The notes: generated by a model from the letters alone, not told the origin. A stretch of 64,000 nucleotides of DNA from Azolla caroliniana (GCA_043228905.1 JBHGNT010000003.1:1178001-1242000); one strand, 5' to 3'; counted from the stretch's first letter, positions 1-12,614 are shown. Numbers and translations are program-made.

Positions 1-2500
1 CAACAACGTGGCCCACGAGCGGCAGAGAAGAGAGAGCGGCGAGTGGGTACGCACTACCGCCGGAAGAGAGCTCAACGCAAAACGGTTCAGAGGAGCTCGA
101 CCTAGAAGCGCTAATACGAGAGGCATGCGAGCTTGTGAAGGGGAAAATCGAAGCCAAAGAAGGGCTTACTATGGAGTCTGGCCGGAGGCGATCGGAGTAT
201 GCGGAGGAAGAAGCCTCCCTAAGTGTAGAAGACGGGGCCTATACGGAGTCCGGAAGAGCGTACGACGGCAACATGGAAGAGGGTGCGGAGCAATTGACCC
301 TCTTGCCTTGCGGTGAAGGGATGGCCATGGAGGCCGGTAACTACGGATTCGGGGCATGGCGGCCCGAAACATCGAGTAGGGAGAAGTACAAGGGATGAAG
401 AGGAGAACAAAGACCGGTCCCATGAGATTTTCACACCGATCCGACTGTCGGCCCGGGTGCTGGCGTGAGTCCTATAAGAAGAGATCGGTGGCGACAGGAG
501 AATGGGACTCGACAATCCAGAGAATGACGGACGGACCCGGACGAGAACCGAGCGGAACGGACTTCCGGAAAACCATTCCGGGAGGGAGGGAGAGAGTAGG
601 CCTACGAAGAGGCCGGGAACACGGTACGTCGGTACCACAAGAGAGGGTGTGGAGTGAGCCACCCTCTCGACTTACGAAAGAAGGAAGACCCGGGATAAGG
701 GTCAGAGATATGGCAAGCCCAAGGAGGATCCTTCACACCGGTTCTAGAGACTTCGGAAGTCGACAACGCGGTCAACGTAAGACCAAGATACTGATGGTGG
801 CAACGAGGTGACAAAGGCAAAGGGCTACGAATGGGCAGTCTACGGAGATCCTCACACCGATCCGGCGGTCAGCCCGAGAGCCGGCGTGAGTCCTATAGGA
901 AAGGACGGTGGCGGCAGGTGAACGTGACCAACAAAAGAGAATGGCGAAGGCAGAGTGGAGCAGCTGTGACCTTACACACACCGATTCTAGAGACTCCGGC
1001 AGCCAACGACAAAAGGAGGCGTGAGACCTAGAGTAAGGGACGGTGGCGGCGGTAGGGCGGGCAACCGAAGCCAGAAGGGGAGGTCCCACGAAGACACTCA
1101 CACCGATCCGGCGGTCGGCCCGAGTGCCGGTGTGAGTCCTATAGGGGAGATCGGTGGCGACAGGAGAACGTGATCTGACGACATGAGGCGAAAAATGGCA
1201 AGGAGGTATGAGGCCAGCAAGGTGGCTACGGACCATCTCAAACCTTCCGATGAGGTGAGTGGCGCAAGGAAGTCTGGTCCTACGGGATCCCCACACTTAA
1301 CCAGAGACTCTGGCAGTTCGGCCAACGTGGCAACATGAGACCGAGAGAGAAGGTTGGTGGTGGCGGGAAACGGGACCCGGCTACGTGGAAGACACGAGGA
1401 GAGTCGTGAAGGACTCCGACAAAAGACACCCGAATTTCGGCAAGCATAGAAACGGAGTCCAGTCTTATGGGACCCTCGCACCGATCTGGAGACTTCGGCA
1501 GTTCAGCCAACGTGGCAACGTGAGACCTAGGAAGAAGGACGGTGGCGGTAGGGAATGGGACCCAACGACACGGGGTAGCGAATCGGGAGCCGGTAAGACG
1601 GGGCGGACGAAGTGCGAAACCCTCACCGGCCGGTTACGGTTTCGGAAGTAGCCGGTAGGGCAAACACGAGGAGGTGTGTCAGGCCGGAAAGGCACACCTG
1701 GGACAGAATAAGAGTCTCGCAAGTGGCCATCACGGGCTGGATTAGAGCATGACTACGGGACAGTGTTCGACACGGGCGGTGCCGAACAAAGGAAGCGGAA
1801 GACGGCACAAGGGAGGTGCCAGCAATGAGGTGACAAGTGCCTAGTGGACTGCATAGGGTCAGAGTCAGGGGATGGCAAGAGAGGCCGAAGGAGGATCCTC
1901 CACACTCGCTTCGTAGATCTCGGTAGCGAAGACTGACACGGCAAGCCCGGGGGTGACAAGCTGGTGGGGGCGAGGGGAGGACGGCAAGCGGAAGACTCAG
2001 GACCTGTTGCAGCAGCACGAAGGGCCAAGCAAGCTACTACGGGGTGTTCCTCGGATGCGGAGGACACCAGTATGCGGGTGAGCGGCGATGCACAATCTGG
2101 CCAGGAAAGGGGGCGACAAGGCGTGCAATGAACCGGAGTACGGCACAGGCAGTGCCAAACAACGGACGAGGGTATTTGGCACACGGAGGTGCCGGAGCGG
2201 AAAGGCGAGCGCGGAGATAGGTTGCGCGGTTCGGAAGTAGCGCGTAGAAGGCCAGAAAAGGATCCTCCACACCGTTCCGGAGACCATGGCGGTTCGAGCC
2301 GACGCGGCGATGTAAGACCATGGAGAAGGAAGGTGGCGGCGAGAGGACGAAGGCAACGCGAAGCAACATGGGACGGCAATCAGGACAACACAAATGGTCA
2401 ACGGAGGCCAAGTGGGCCACTACGGGCGTTCCTCAAGCGGAGGACATCGGGCATACGACGGGGAGCGGGGCGTTCATACGGCCGAACAAGGGCCAGCAGA
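1..2500. repeat. GC-rich degenerate interspersed minisatellite block
   Basis: This is about 2.5 kb of GC-rich sequence, unlike the AT-rich surroundings. Diverged copies of a motif such as CACACCGATCCGGCGGTC recur near 433, 735, 852, 978, 1099, 1291, 1469, 1899 and 2269. Each is followed at similar distances by GTGAGTCCTAT or GTGAGACC and then GGTGGCGG. Spacing is irregular, about 120 to 430 bp. All six frames carry short open stretches, as expected of GC-rich DNA, and none looks like a known protein. It runs into the 339-bp duplication and TATA-bearing segment on its right. My inference is that it is the repeat-rich flank or U3 of a large LTR element whose left end lies outside the window. 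The identity is not proven. Confidence 0.5.
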
Positions 2501-2501
2501 A

Positions 2502-3179
2502 GTACGCATACTACGGAGATCGCAGCAGAGGACCCATCGACGGGTCAAACGAGTCTACAAGGAGGTAAGCGCGAAGGAAGAACCGAAGCCGACGGATCAA
2601 ACCGGCAGTGAGCTGGGATGCGTATTACGGAAGACCGGTTTCTCACCGGCCGAAATCTCTCACCCTTCACTAGATTTGGCACGTACCGGTGGACGTGCGG
2701 TTAGGTGGGGGCGGATGTCGTGAAGAATTTCGTCCAGAGGCGGAAACCGGGAAATAGTCGCTACATCGATGGGGTGCACCATGTGCACTCTCCCTCGTGT
2801 AATTGTGTGAATAATAGGAGTCGGGATGCGTATTACGGAAGTACGCATACTACGGAGATCGCGGTAGAGGACCCATCGACGGGTCAAACGAGCCTACGGG
2901 GAGGTAAGCGCGAAGGAAGAACCGAAGCCAACGGATCAAACCGGCAGCGAGCCGAGATGCGTATTACGGAAGACCGGTTTCTCACTGGCCGAAATCTCTC
3001 ACCCTTCACTGGATTTGGCACGTACCGGTGGACGTGCGGTTAGGTGGGGGCGGATGTCGTGAAGAATTTCGTCCAGAGGCGGAAACCGGGAAATAGTCGC
3101 TACATCGGTGGGGTGCACCATGTGCACTCACCCTCGTGTAATTGTGTGAATAATAGGAGTTAAGTTGGGACGAAGAATC
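2502..3179. repeat. Two tandem copies of a 339-bp unit
   Basis: The sequence starting GTACGCATACTACGGAGATC at 2502 restarts at 2841, giving a 339-bp period. Both units carry the same landmarks in the same order: a GACCCATCGACGGGTCAAAC block, a GGACGTGCGGTTAGGTGGG block and GTAATTGTGTGAATAATAGG at the end. The copies differ at scattered positions, so the duplication is not brand new. It abuts the promoter-like segment that follows. Confidence 0.85.
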
Positions 3180-3815
3180 CCATGTAAATCGGGATTTATC
3201 CCACATTGTAACGCATCCCTCTCCTTGTTCTATAAAAGGAAGGGATGGTCCCTCGTAGAGGGGTTGCCCGTTTTTGTGTTAGAGGGCATACCGTTAGGTT
3301 TAGAGTTAGGTTTCTTCTTCTTCTTCTTCTTCTTCTTTGTGGGGAGGTCGACCGTTGAGGGTTGTTTCTGCTCGGTCTCCTGTGCAAGACCCCGCTTTGT
3401 GTGACGAGCCCGAGAGCTCCGCGGACGACGACTTGGCAGCAAACTGCTGTTGTAACCTACCCCCACCATGGTCCGGCTCGAAGCCGGGAATGTATTCTCC
3501 CCTTTGTAATATACATACTAGTATCCGTCTGTGCATACTCGTGTCTCTGTCTATGTGGGTGTTTTGGTGTTCCCTTCCCTGCGTTGCCTGTACATAAGGG
3601 CGTGAGTTGGGTCGGTGTGGTGTGTTTGTGTGTGTGTGTGTGTGTGAGTCGGCGTCAAGGGAGCACTCCCTCTCTTTCTCCCTCTCTTCCTCTCTCTCTC
3701 CCATTCGGTGGCTTCTAGAACGCGCCCGGAATCATCTTCTTGGCTTCCCTTCTTCCCTAGTTCGAGACCCCCGTGGTCCCGCCCTTCCACACGCACGCGC
3801 GTAACAACGCGACAA
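3180..3815 (+). promoter_or_regulatory. LTR-like promoter, leader and polyadenylation segment
   Basis: A clear TATA box (TATAAAAGG, 3231-3239) lies about 50 bp after the last tandem unit. It is followed by a leader with a (TTC)n tract near 3311-3335, and then a T-rich stretch with TTTGTAATATACATAC near 3502-3517 that could serve polyadenylation. Order and size fit the U3/R/U5 part of a plant LTR retrotransposon. Composition drops abruptly to AT-rich at about 3815, where minus-strand gag begins, so an element boundary probably lies here. I could not place the terminal CA or a primer-binding site, so the LTR call is inference. A plain RNA polymerase II promoter is the alternative. Confidence 0.4.
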
Positions 3816-3819
3816 CGTA

Positions 3820-4896
3820 CTAAATCATTGGGTCCAAATACATAGTGAGGGAAAGAACATTGACAATTACATAAATGATGTGTATAGACGTCAAGGACAT
3901 TAGGAATCTAACCTTTAGGGTCTGCAACTTTTGCTTTGTTGTTGTGCTCTTTTCGTTGGAGCTTTTGACATTGTTCTTTTGTATGCCCCTTCTTTTTGCA
4001 GAATACGCAAAAAGGATATTGTCGCTTACAATCATGATACATGAATTCGTTGGGTGTCTTGCGTTTCCCAACGAATTGGGACTGCTTAGTCCTGGCCACT
4101 TTGTTGGGTTTGTTATGGTCCCTCTTCGAAGTGCGTTGATAGCGAAGAACTATTTCAACGGCCTCTTCGAAAGATTTTGGATCCTTATCATGCACTATCC
4201 AGTGATAGTCCGAATTGGGGATGCCATTGACAAAGCAAGCTATTAACCAATTGTCCCCTTCTAGACCCGATTTTTGGATTTGGGTTCTAGCATGGTGGAC
4301 ATAGTTTTCTAGCAAAGAAATTTCCGGCTAGAGAGGTTCATTAATGCTTCTGCTACCTCAGTTTGAGATGGAGGTTGCAGAATTTGGCCCTTGAAAACTG
4401 TGACAAAATTTGTCTAGGTATCGGGCAATTTCCCCAAAGTTCGGAGCCCACACCACCAAGCGGCAACCTTACCCCTTAGTTCTCGGCCGACATATGCAAT
4501 CTTCATACTATCTCGTGTGGGATAGAGCTCAAAATGAGACTCCCATCGGCCCAGCCACGTGCAGATTGCTTCTTCAGTTTTTTCCTTTTTTTCTCCCGTA
4601 AATGGCTTTACGACAAATGATGGTTCACCCTAACGCTAATCGGGTCTATTAGTTTCATGTTGTAAACTAATGACACGTGCCTCGAGAGCACTTTGAGATT
4701 GCCAAAATTTGGACATCTGATGAGTGGTTGAACTAAGGAAATTTTGTATTTGTAAGAAATACGACTCAATGGACATTGGTCCAGAAGGATTTCCTGGAGT
4801 TCCTTCCGCTTGAGCGGATGACATCGGGTCATTATTTTGAGCCATTGAATGATTATTTCTGGCAAAGAAGTAGGATAAGGTCAGACAAATAGTCAC
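3820..4896 (-). pseudogene. Decayed LTR-retrotransposon gag fragment
   Basis: Read on the minus strand, two open pieces look like retrotransposon capsid. The N-terminal piece (4896-4636) is a Gln/Ser-rich leader with a helix. The C-terminal piece (4315-3908) has the gag-like FEEAVEIVLRYQRT stretch followed by a CCHC zinc knuckle of the form CVFCKKKGHTKEQC. About 320 bp between them (4316-4635) has no continuous frame, so the gene is broken. The fragment stops at the GC-rich block near 3815 and no protease or polymerase follows. Upstream on the same strand lies 1.6 kb without coding sequence and then one arm of the large inverted repeat. Its 5' LTR is probably the orphan LTR now at about 27173-27626, displaced by inversion. 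Confidence 0.7.
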
Positions 4897-6517
4897 AACA
4901 TCAAGTCATGATGTAAACATATCATGGGCCAACATTAATCGATATCATGATCTCACGTCAATACCCCTCTAGACGTATGAGATGAGGTTCAAGATCATGT
5001 TACTATGGTAACACAAAGGTATGGTTTTAAAAACCATGGGGGTGACAATTTAATGTCTTTCCATGATCTCTATATCGATTTTTTCATGGTGGCTCCCCGA
5101 GGCTCAACCATGTATGTTCGCGTCATGAATAGTTTATACACGAAAAAAATGTTAACAATAAACTATGTTTCTGTGCACACGTATGTGGTTTCGGCTCTTT
5201 AAGTCCTATGACGAGGACCCCGAAGTGCACTTAGACCTAAAGTCTAAACATGTATTATAGTCATATGACGAGGACCCCGAAGTGCACTTAGACCTAAAGT
5301 CTAAACATGTATTATAGTCATATGTATCAACAATGTTGTATGGTCTTGGTCATATTTGAACTCCAGACCTCGAGAACAAATGCATTCAACACTTGAGCTA
5401 GCCAAATAGGTTGCTCATGTTTAATGTTTAATTTTATGCGTATAAGAGATATGCTAGGCATTTGCCCATATATGTTTTTTTAAAAGAAACATATATGTCA
5501 AGAGTCCTTATTTCCCTCTCATTTACCACAAAATATATGTTACCTAACCTCAAGTCTCATAATTACGATCGCATACGCCAAAGTGCAACCTAATGGTCAA
5601 GCCATATGAGCCCTCTTAATCATGGTAGGCCCACGTGGCCGATCACATGGTTACGTCATTACGAATTCCTTTCGTAAGAATGATCTCATTGTGGTATCGT
5701 ATCCATGTAATGAGGGAGGGATGTTGGATATGTGTGTCATAGGAGCGACCTCACATGAAGTGGGTCAAGCCCTACGTTCTCAACATCATTGTGGCTAAGA
5801 GCATTTCGTTACGTAACAAAATCGAAGTGACCAACGGGGATGTCAACAAAAGAAATTGTTGAAAAAGGGATGGTGACTACGCCATTCTCACAAAAATGTG
5901 AGGATGGCCACCAAGATCCTTTCCCCGAAAAGGACAACATTTGATATAGAAATTATGTTATAACTAACATACACATATGTATATTTATCACATATATATG
6001 ATCAAATATGTATACATGTTACCACATATGCGTATATTTTAAAAAATCGTAACATCAAATAGCCAACATATGATGACATCGAGACACGTAATCGAGGCAT
6101 ATCACCTCTACGAACACGAAACATCCAAAAATAAGAGTTAATCGTAATACGCAATTAAGGTATTGACCTCTCATGCATACGACACCAAATGCATATCATT
6201 TACATAAAAATCGAGGTATTGACCTCATACACATATGTAACATATGCATGTGAACGTAATACGCAATTGAGGTATTAACCTCGTACACATACGACACGAA
6301 TTACATATCAAATATGTGTGAAATGAGGTATTGACCTCATACACATATGTAAACATTTTATACAACCAATTAATTACCACTACAACATCATTGAAACAAT
6401 GAAAAACAACACATATTGACTATACATGATTAGATTGGGAGAAGAAAGAATAAGAAAAAAAAAAGAGGAAAAGTTACCGAAGTTCCTTTGTTGATTGTTA
6501 TTTTTGGATCAAGGTTG
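4897..6517. other. Non-coding AT-rich stretch with short tandem repeats
   Basis: No gene is seen. A 57-bp unit containing GACGAGGACCCCGAAGTGC is repeated twice at about 5204-5322. From about 6120 to 6360 the motif GAGGTATTGACCTC, itself nearly palindromic, recurs with CGTAATACGCAATT and CACATATG spacers. On the minus strand this would be the untranslated leader of the gag fragment at 4896-3820 if the inversion model is right. Confidence 0.6.
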
Positions 6518-6525
6518 AACACACG
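6518..6525. repeat. Target-site copy X (AACACACG), outer flank of left arm
   Basis: These eight bases directly precede the CCCGGGG end of the left 6-kb element. Their reverse complement CGTGTGTT directly precedes the inner end of the right element at 27700-27707. They do not match the other flank of the same element (GGAAACAA, 12607-12614). Confidence 0.85.
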
Positions 6526-6600
6526 CCCGGGGACTCCACTATATATAAGACGGTTGTATCACGTGCGTTCATGACATCATTTATAAACCCCTTATACGTA
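6526..6600 (+). repeat. Left terminal inverted repeat of left copy
   Basis: It starts CCCGGGGACTCCACT, contains CACGTGCGTTCAT about 35 bp in, and ends in an AAACCCCTTAT motif. It pairs imperfectly with 12540-12606. Confidence 0.75.
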
Positions 6601-7144
6601 TGGTTTTTACTATTTTAGTGACCCTTTTGTAGAAAAAAGATTAATAAAAATACCCCTTACTACCAATATATTTTTTGATAACCACCCATTTTAAATACCC
6701 TTACATATAAAATATACATGCACACATAGTTTCCAATCCTAGAAAGGATCGATGACCACCTGTACAATTGATGACTCGCAAAATTATGAATGAACATTAA
6801 ACATCATATGCAATTCCTAGAAATGCTTCATCAAGTGCCACATAGATTGAAAACACAATATGTAAAGTACAAAGTAATGCACACACAATTAGGAAACATT
6901 ACCAAAAACACTAGAGGTATAACATACATAAGCCGCATATAAGTTTTTTTTTAGTTTATTGAGACATATGAAGAATATAGCATGATAAAAAAAAAATGTA
7001 ATTTACAATAAAACAATCTTGAACTTGATATATATATCTCAAAGAGCAGATATGAAACAATCCAAAATGCATATCAATAATGAAATTACTAACAAATTAA
7101 CCTTATGTTTAGTTTCATGGATAGACTCATATGAAGTCGTAACA

Positions 7145-7348
7145 TTATTTTTTCTCTTCTTGTTTCCCATTCAAAATATTATTTTTTGTGTACACAAAGG
7201 AAAATGGTTCATAAAATATATCGTCCTCAATTATTTCGACTCGGATCTTTGCATATGTAAGAGTTCCTCTCACACTTACAATGCCCAAAGGTTTATCTTC
7301 ATCATCCCTCTCATGTTCAAACACTTCAATAATAGATTCTTCATCCAT
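7145..7348 (-). CDS. 67-residue open frame conserved in both element copies
   Basis: A short acidic open frame starts MDEESIIEVFEHERDDEDKP. It contains GTLTYAKIRVEIIEDD and ends in a Lys/Glu-rich tail (KQEEKK). The second copy (32934-33137, opposite strand) encodes the same 67 residues, and flanking bases are also conserved. I do not recognise the family. The stretch could be an exon fragment captured from a host gene, as happens in Pack-type TIR elements, or the stub of a lost transposase. Because the copies are young and nearly identical throughout, identity alone does not show selection. Expression and function are unknown. Confidence 0.3.
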   Translation of the reverse strand: MDEESIIEVFEHERDDEDKPLGIVSVRGTLTYAKIRVEIIEDDIFYEPFSFVYTKNNILNGKQEEKK

Positions 7349-7424
7349 TATCTACAAATAGAATGACCCACCTATCACTTTTCATATAACCATACATCAT
7401 ATATATGTGTGTATGTGTGCATTG

Positions 7425-7909
7425 TGAATGTGGTATTCATGTGTGATTTGTGTGTATGTATGTTCCATACATCATATATGTTTGTATGTGGTATGCATGT
7501 GTGTTGTTTGTTATGTTTGTGTGTGCGTATGTATGTATGTTCCATACATCATATATGTTTATATGTGGTATGCATGTCTATTGTGTTTTATGTTTGTGTG
7601 TGTGTATGTATGTTCCATACATCATATATGTTTGTATGTGGTATGCATGTGTGTTGTTTGTTATGTTTGTATGTGGTATGCATGTGTGTTGTTTGTTATG
7701 TTTGTGTGTGCGTATGTATGTATGTTCCATACATCATATATGTTTATATGTGGTATGCATGTCTGTTGTGTTTTATGTTTGTGTGTGTGTATGTATGTTC
7801 CATACATCATATATGTTTATATGTGGTATGCATGTCTGTTGTGTTTTATGTTTGTGTGTGTGTATGTATGTTCCATACATCATATATGTTTGTATGTGGT
7901 ATGCATGTG

Positions 7910-7959
<50 letters not shown>

Positions 7960-7975
7960 GTATTGTATTGCATGT
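7425..7975. repeat. Minisatellite and TG tract inside left copy
   Basis: Six or so units carry TTCCATACATCATATATGTTT followed by a TATGTGGTATGCATGT stretch and a TG-rich spacer. They end in a pure TG run at about 7913-7957. The array is mirrored at 32330-32860 in the right copy, where the TG run is shorter. Open frames made of Cys/Val/Tyr/Met repeats across it are an artefact of the repeat. Confidence 0.85.
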
Positions 7976-8264
7976 GTATATAGGTATGTGTGTAATATGT
8001 ATGTACATATTGTATTGTATTGTATTTAATTGCATTTATTGTGTATGTATAGCATGTGTGATGTGTGTTATGTTTGTGTGTGTGTGTGTGTACATATTGT
8101 ATTGTATGTATGTGTTATGTGTAAATGTGTATGTAAGTCAGTGTATATAGGTATGTGTGTATGTATGTACATATTGTATTGTATTGTATTAATTTCGTTT
8201 ATTGTATATATTGTATGTATGGCTTGTGTGTATGATTGTATACGTTATGTGTGTGTGTGTGTGT

Positions 8265-8296
<32 letters not shown>

Positions 8297-8400
8297 TTAT
8301 GTATGTATGTATGTACGTGAGTGTATGTAAGTCTAAGAATTTATGTGTTGGTTTATGTATGATGTTTGTACTTATGTGTACTTGTAAAATATTTGTAGAG

Positions 8401-8582
8401 TACTTGTGGCAGCCCCGACAGAGAATAATGGTGAGCAAAAGCAGCACGACAAGGCGAGCGGCGGCGGCAGCAAAACGAGAACTGAGGCGGCAAAATGAGG
8501 ACAGAAGCAACAAGGGGAGAAGAGGCGACAACAATGAGGAGAGACGAGGAGGTAAAGCAAAGGAGGAGGCGGCAAAAATCTA
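8401..8582. other. GC-rich island inside the AT-rich element
   Basis: About 180 bp rich in GGCGGC/GAGG stands out from the microsatellite background and is conserved in the right copy at about 31715-31890. No protein family is recognisable in any frame. It could be a captured host segment or a simple purine-rich repeat. Confidence 0.4.
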
Positions 8583-9419
8583 AATTTAAAAAAACATGAA
8601 TGTTTGAATATTATGTTTAGTATGAACGAATGAATGTATGTATGTATGTATGTATGTGCACGTAATGTATGCTTGCATGAATAAACATGAATGAATGAAT
8701 ATATGAATGTACATATGTGTATATATGTAATATGTAATGTATGTATATTTGTATGTGTATGTGTATGCATAATACATATATGTGTGTGTGGATGTTTGTT
8801 GTAATATGTATGTATGTGTATGTATAATATATATTGTTTGTAAGCATGAGACTACATTTAGTAGCGATGCATTCCCTTTTATATCTCTTTCTTTCTCTTG
8901 TAGTTCATATGTCCGGGACTACACATGGTAGCACGGTGTTATATTTGTCACCGGCTTATGTACTCACCCCTTGTAAAAATCTTTATATTCTAAGCCCTGC
9001 CCCTCCCCAACTTTCTCCTATTTTCAGCCCTATCCCTCCCCTACTTTCTCCTATTTCTAGCCCTACCCCTTACCCATTTTTTCCTATTCTCATTCAAACC
9101 CCTCTCCCACATTATTTTTATTTTTTCTTTAGAATGTTTTCACTTTTATAACTTATCGCTTTTATAGTTTAACTTAAACATTCATACCCCTCATATATAT
9201 GTACATTAATTTTACATACACATACATACATATTACAAACAAACATCCACACACATATATGCATACACATACAAATATACATACATTACATATTACATAT
9301 ATACACATATGTACATTCATATATCCATTCATTCATGTTTTTTTATTTTTTTTTATTTTAAAGAAGATATCCTGTCATTAGTGTAACCATTTTTACAAGA
9401 TTTAAATTCTATGTGATTG

Positions 9420-9438
9420 GGGGGGGGGGGGGGGGGGG
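9420..9438. repeat. Poly-G tract
   Basis: A run of about 19 G follows GTGATT. The right copy has the complementary, longer C run at about 30813-30840. Length difference at such a homopolymer is expected from slippage or assembly error. Confidence 0.85.
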
Positions 9439-10215
9439 ACAACCATTCATTCATGTTTATTCATGCAAGCATACATATTTTATGCATACATTACATATAT
9501 ATATTCATTCATTCATACATGCATACATTACGTGCACATACATACATACTAAACATAACATTCAAACATTCATGTACAAATGTACATATGTGTATGCATA
9601 TGTCATGTATGTCATGTATGAGTATGTATGTCCATGTACGAATGTACATATGTGTATGCATATATGTAATTTATCTGTGTATGTAAATGTACATGATTCA
9701 ATGTATATGAATGTGTGATTGTAATATGTACATAATATCTATGTATATATCTAATGTATATATGTGTATGTATATGTAGCAATATATAAATGAATATATG
9801 TATGTCCATGTATGAATGTACATATGTGTATGCATATACACATATGTAATTTATCTGTGTATGTATGTGTATTCATATATCCATATGACAATGTACATGA
9901 TTCAATGTGTATGGATGTGTGATTGTAATATGTGCATAATATTTATGTATATATCTAATGTATGTATATGTAGCAATGTATAAATGAATATAGGTATGTC
10001 TATGTACAAATGTACATATGTGTATTCATATATCCATATGACAATGTACATGATTCAATGTGTATGGATGTGTGATTGTAATATGTGCATAATATTTATG
10101 TATATATCTAATGTATGTATATGTAGCAATGTATAAATGAATATAGGTATGTCTATGTACAAATGTACATATGTGTATACATATGTAATGTATGTATGTG
10201 TATGCATATATCCAT

Positions 10216-10220
10216 ATGTA

Positions 10221-10271
<51 letters not shown>

Positions 10272-10475
10272 CATGTATGTATGTATGTGTGTGTGTGTGT
10301 GTTGTGTGTGTGTATGTATGTATGTATGTATGTATGTATGTATGTATGTATGTATGTATGTATGTATGTATGTATGTATGTATGTATGTGTGTGTGTGTG
10401 TGTGTTGTGTGTGTGTATGTATGTATGTATGTATGTATTTATGTATGTATGTGTGTGTGTGTATGTATGTATGTA

Positions 10476-10532
<57 letters not shown>

Positions 10533-10540
10533 ATGTGTGT
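10216..10540. repeat. TG / GTAT microsatellite
   Basis: Alternating TG and GTAT runs span about 325 bp. The complementary CA/CATA array in the right copy (about 29780-30030) has different run lengths. These account for part of the size difference between the two copies (6081 versus 6049 bp). Confidence 0.9.
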
Positions 10541-12539
10541 GTAGGTGTATGCATATATCCATATGTCAATGTACATGACTCAATGTATATGAATGTGTGA
10601 TTGTAATATATGCATATGCAATGTATGTATGTACATGCATGAATGTACATACGTGTATTATGTATATATGTAATATGTAATGTATGTATGTTTGTATGTG
10701 TATAGTGTATGGCATATGCATATATGCATACATGAGTGTGTGGATGTTTGTTCGTAATATTTATGTATATATGTATGTATTGTAGTTTGTGATGATATGT
10801 ATGTACATATGTAATGTACGTATGTATGTGTATGTAACGTATTTATGTGTATGCATGTATGTAATGTATGTATATATGTATATATGTGTATGGATGTATG
10901 CTTGTAAGACTTATAACATTGTAGGCATATGTATGTATATATATGGTGATATGTGGAATATGTATGTATGTATGTGTATGCATATATGTATTTGTCAATA
11001 TACATGATTCAATGAGTATGAATGTGTTTGTAATATGTGCATAATATGTATGTATATATCCAATGTATGTATGTGCATGTATATGTATGTGTGTATGTGG
11101 TCATATGTATGTAAATGTATGAATATTTTTGGGATATTTTCATGTTTAGTATGTATATGGTTAGTATATGGATGTATGTTTGTAATATGTACGTAATATG
11201 CATGTATATATCCAATGTATGTGTAAGTATACATATACCTAATGTGTGTGTGTATGTAAGTATTGTGGTTTGTATGGTCCAGTATAATCTATATATACGG
11301 TGATATGTGGAATATGTATTTACATATGTAATATATCTATATATGTATATATGTAATTTATGTATGTGTAAATTTGTATATTGTGTAATAGGTATCGATT
11401 ATATGCTATGTAATATCTAATTTATTTATGTGTGTGTGCACGTTTATATATATGTAATATATGTAACTTGTTTGTAAGTATGAAGATTAATATACATATA
11501 ATATGTAGCCTTAGGTAATAATATGTATGTGTATGTGTATATATATAATATGTAATTTATTTTTCTGTGTTTTGTATGTATATATGCATTTGTGTATGTA
11601 TGTATGTCATATGTAATTTTATTGTATGTATTATGTTACATGTATATATGTATGTCAATATATATGGTTGAAACTTGATTCTAATATGTATGTAGTATGT
11701 AATGTATGTATGTACGTGTATGTCATATTTACATATGGTAATATATATTTGTACATATATTTATGTTTAGTCATTATGCATGTATAAATGGGTGTAATGT
11801 ATGTATATACATATTCATGGATGTAATGTTTGAATGTACAGGTATATACGCATGTGTGATGTGCAATATATGAATGTAGGTACATATATATGCATGTATG
11901 TGGTATGCATGTGTGATGTGTGGTATGTTCGTGTGTGTATGTATGTATGTATGTATATATTGTATTGTATTGTATGTATGGAATGTGTGTATATGTGTAT
12001 GTATGTGTATATATAATATGTACTTTATTTTTTTGTGTTTGGTTTGTATATTTGCATTTGTATATAATAATATATGTGTGTAATATGTAATATATAAAAT
12101 ATGTTTGTGAGAATGTGTATGTATATATGTAATATGTAATTTTTATGTATGTATTATGTATACTCCTATGTCAATATATATGGCCGATTCTAATATGTAT
12201 GTAGTATGTAATACATGTATGTATGTGTATGTACATATTTACACATGGTAATACATATTTCGACATATATATGTTTAGTCAGTATGCATGTATAAATGGG
12301 TGTAATGTATGTATATACATATTCATGGATGTAATGTTTGAATGTAGGTATATGTATGTATGTATGCTACTCCAAATTTGAGTATTGTTTGTATATTCTT
12401 TACTATCTCATTGAAATATCTAATATTTCATGGGCTTATGTAAATTTTTTTTCTAGCATAATTGATAATACCCTTATGTAAATATATTTTCAAATCTTTA
12501 TTAATACCCTTATATATATATATATTCTGTATCTCACTG

Positions 12540-12606
12540 ATTAAATTAAACCCCTTTTGATGAACTCACGTGCTATCATACAAGTTTTGACAGTGAAGCC
12601 CCCGGG
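12540..12606 (-). repeat. Right terminal inverted repeat of left copy
   Basis: Read inward from 12606 it starts CCCGGGGGCTTCACT, with CACGTGAGTTCATC about 35 bp in. It matches the left end imperfectly. Confidence 0.75.
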
Positions 12607-12614
12607 GGAAACAA
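12607..12614. repeat. Target-site copy Y (GGAAACAA), inner flank of left arm
   Basis: These eight bases directly follow the GAAGCCCCCGGG end. Their reverse complement TTGTTTCC directly follows the outer end of the right arm at 33757-33764. Confidence 0.85.

Larger units (their letters stand above)
6526..12606 (+). mobile_element. Large non-autonomous TIR DNA transposon, left copy
   Basis: This is a 6.08-kb element bounded by imperfect terminal inverted repeats. The left end begins CCCGGGGACTCCACT and the right end, read inward, begins CCCGGGGGCTTCACT. Both ends then share CACGTG(C/A)GTTCAT and an A/T-rich stretch with ACCCCTT. Several ATACCCTTA-like motifs lie within 200 bp of both ends and may be transposase-binding sites. 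The interior is mostly TATG/TG microsatellite, with no transposase domain on either strand. A second copy lies inverted at 27708-33756. Each insertion originally had an 8-bp target duplication. That length is used by hAT and P-type elements and some Mutator-like elements, but the CCCGGGG terminus is not a usual hAT end, so I leave the superfamily open. Confidence 0.85.

Noticed and set aside
8-3043. Many overlapping open frames of 60-210 residues on both strands
   Set aside because: GC-rich repeated DNA lacks stops in all frames. The translations are Arg/Gly/Pro-rich with no domain and shift with the repeat.
7425-7920. Regularly spaced repeats resembling a CRISPR array
   Set aside because: The spacers are also repeated and microsatellite-like, and the setting is a plant nuclear transposon. 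It is a minisatellite.
7409-8320. Long plus-strand open frames of Cys/Val/Tyr/Met
   Set aside because: They are translations of TG/TATG microsatellite, open in several frames at once, with no protein-like composition. The same holds for 9199-12083 and 28296-32873.
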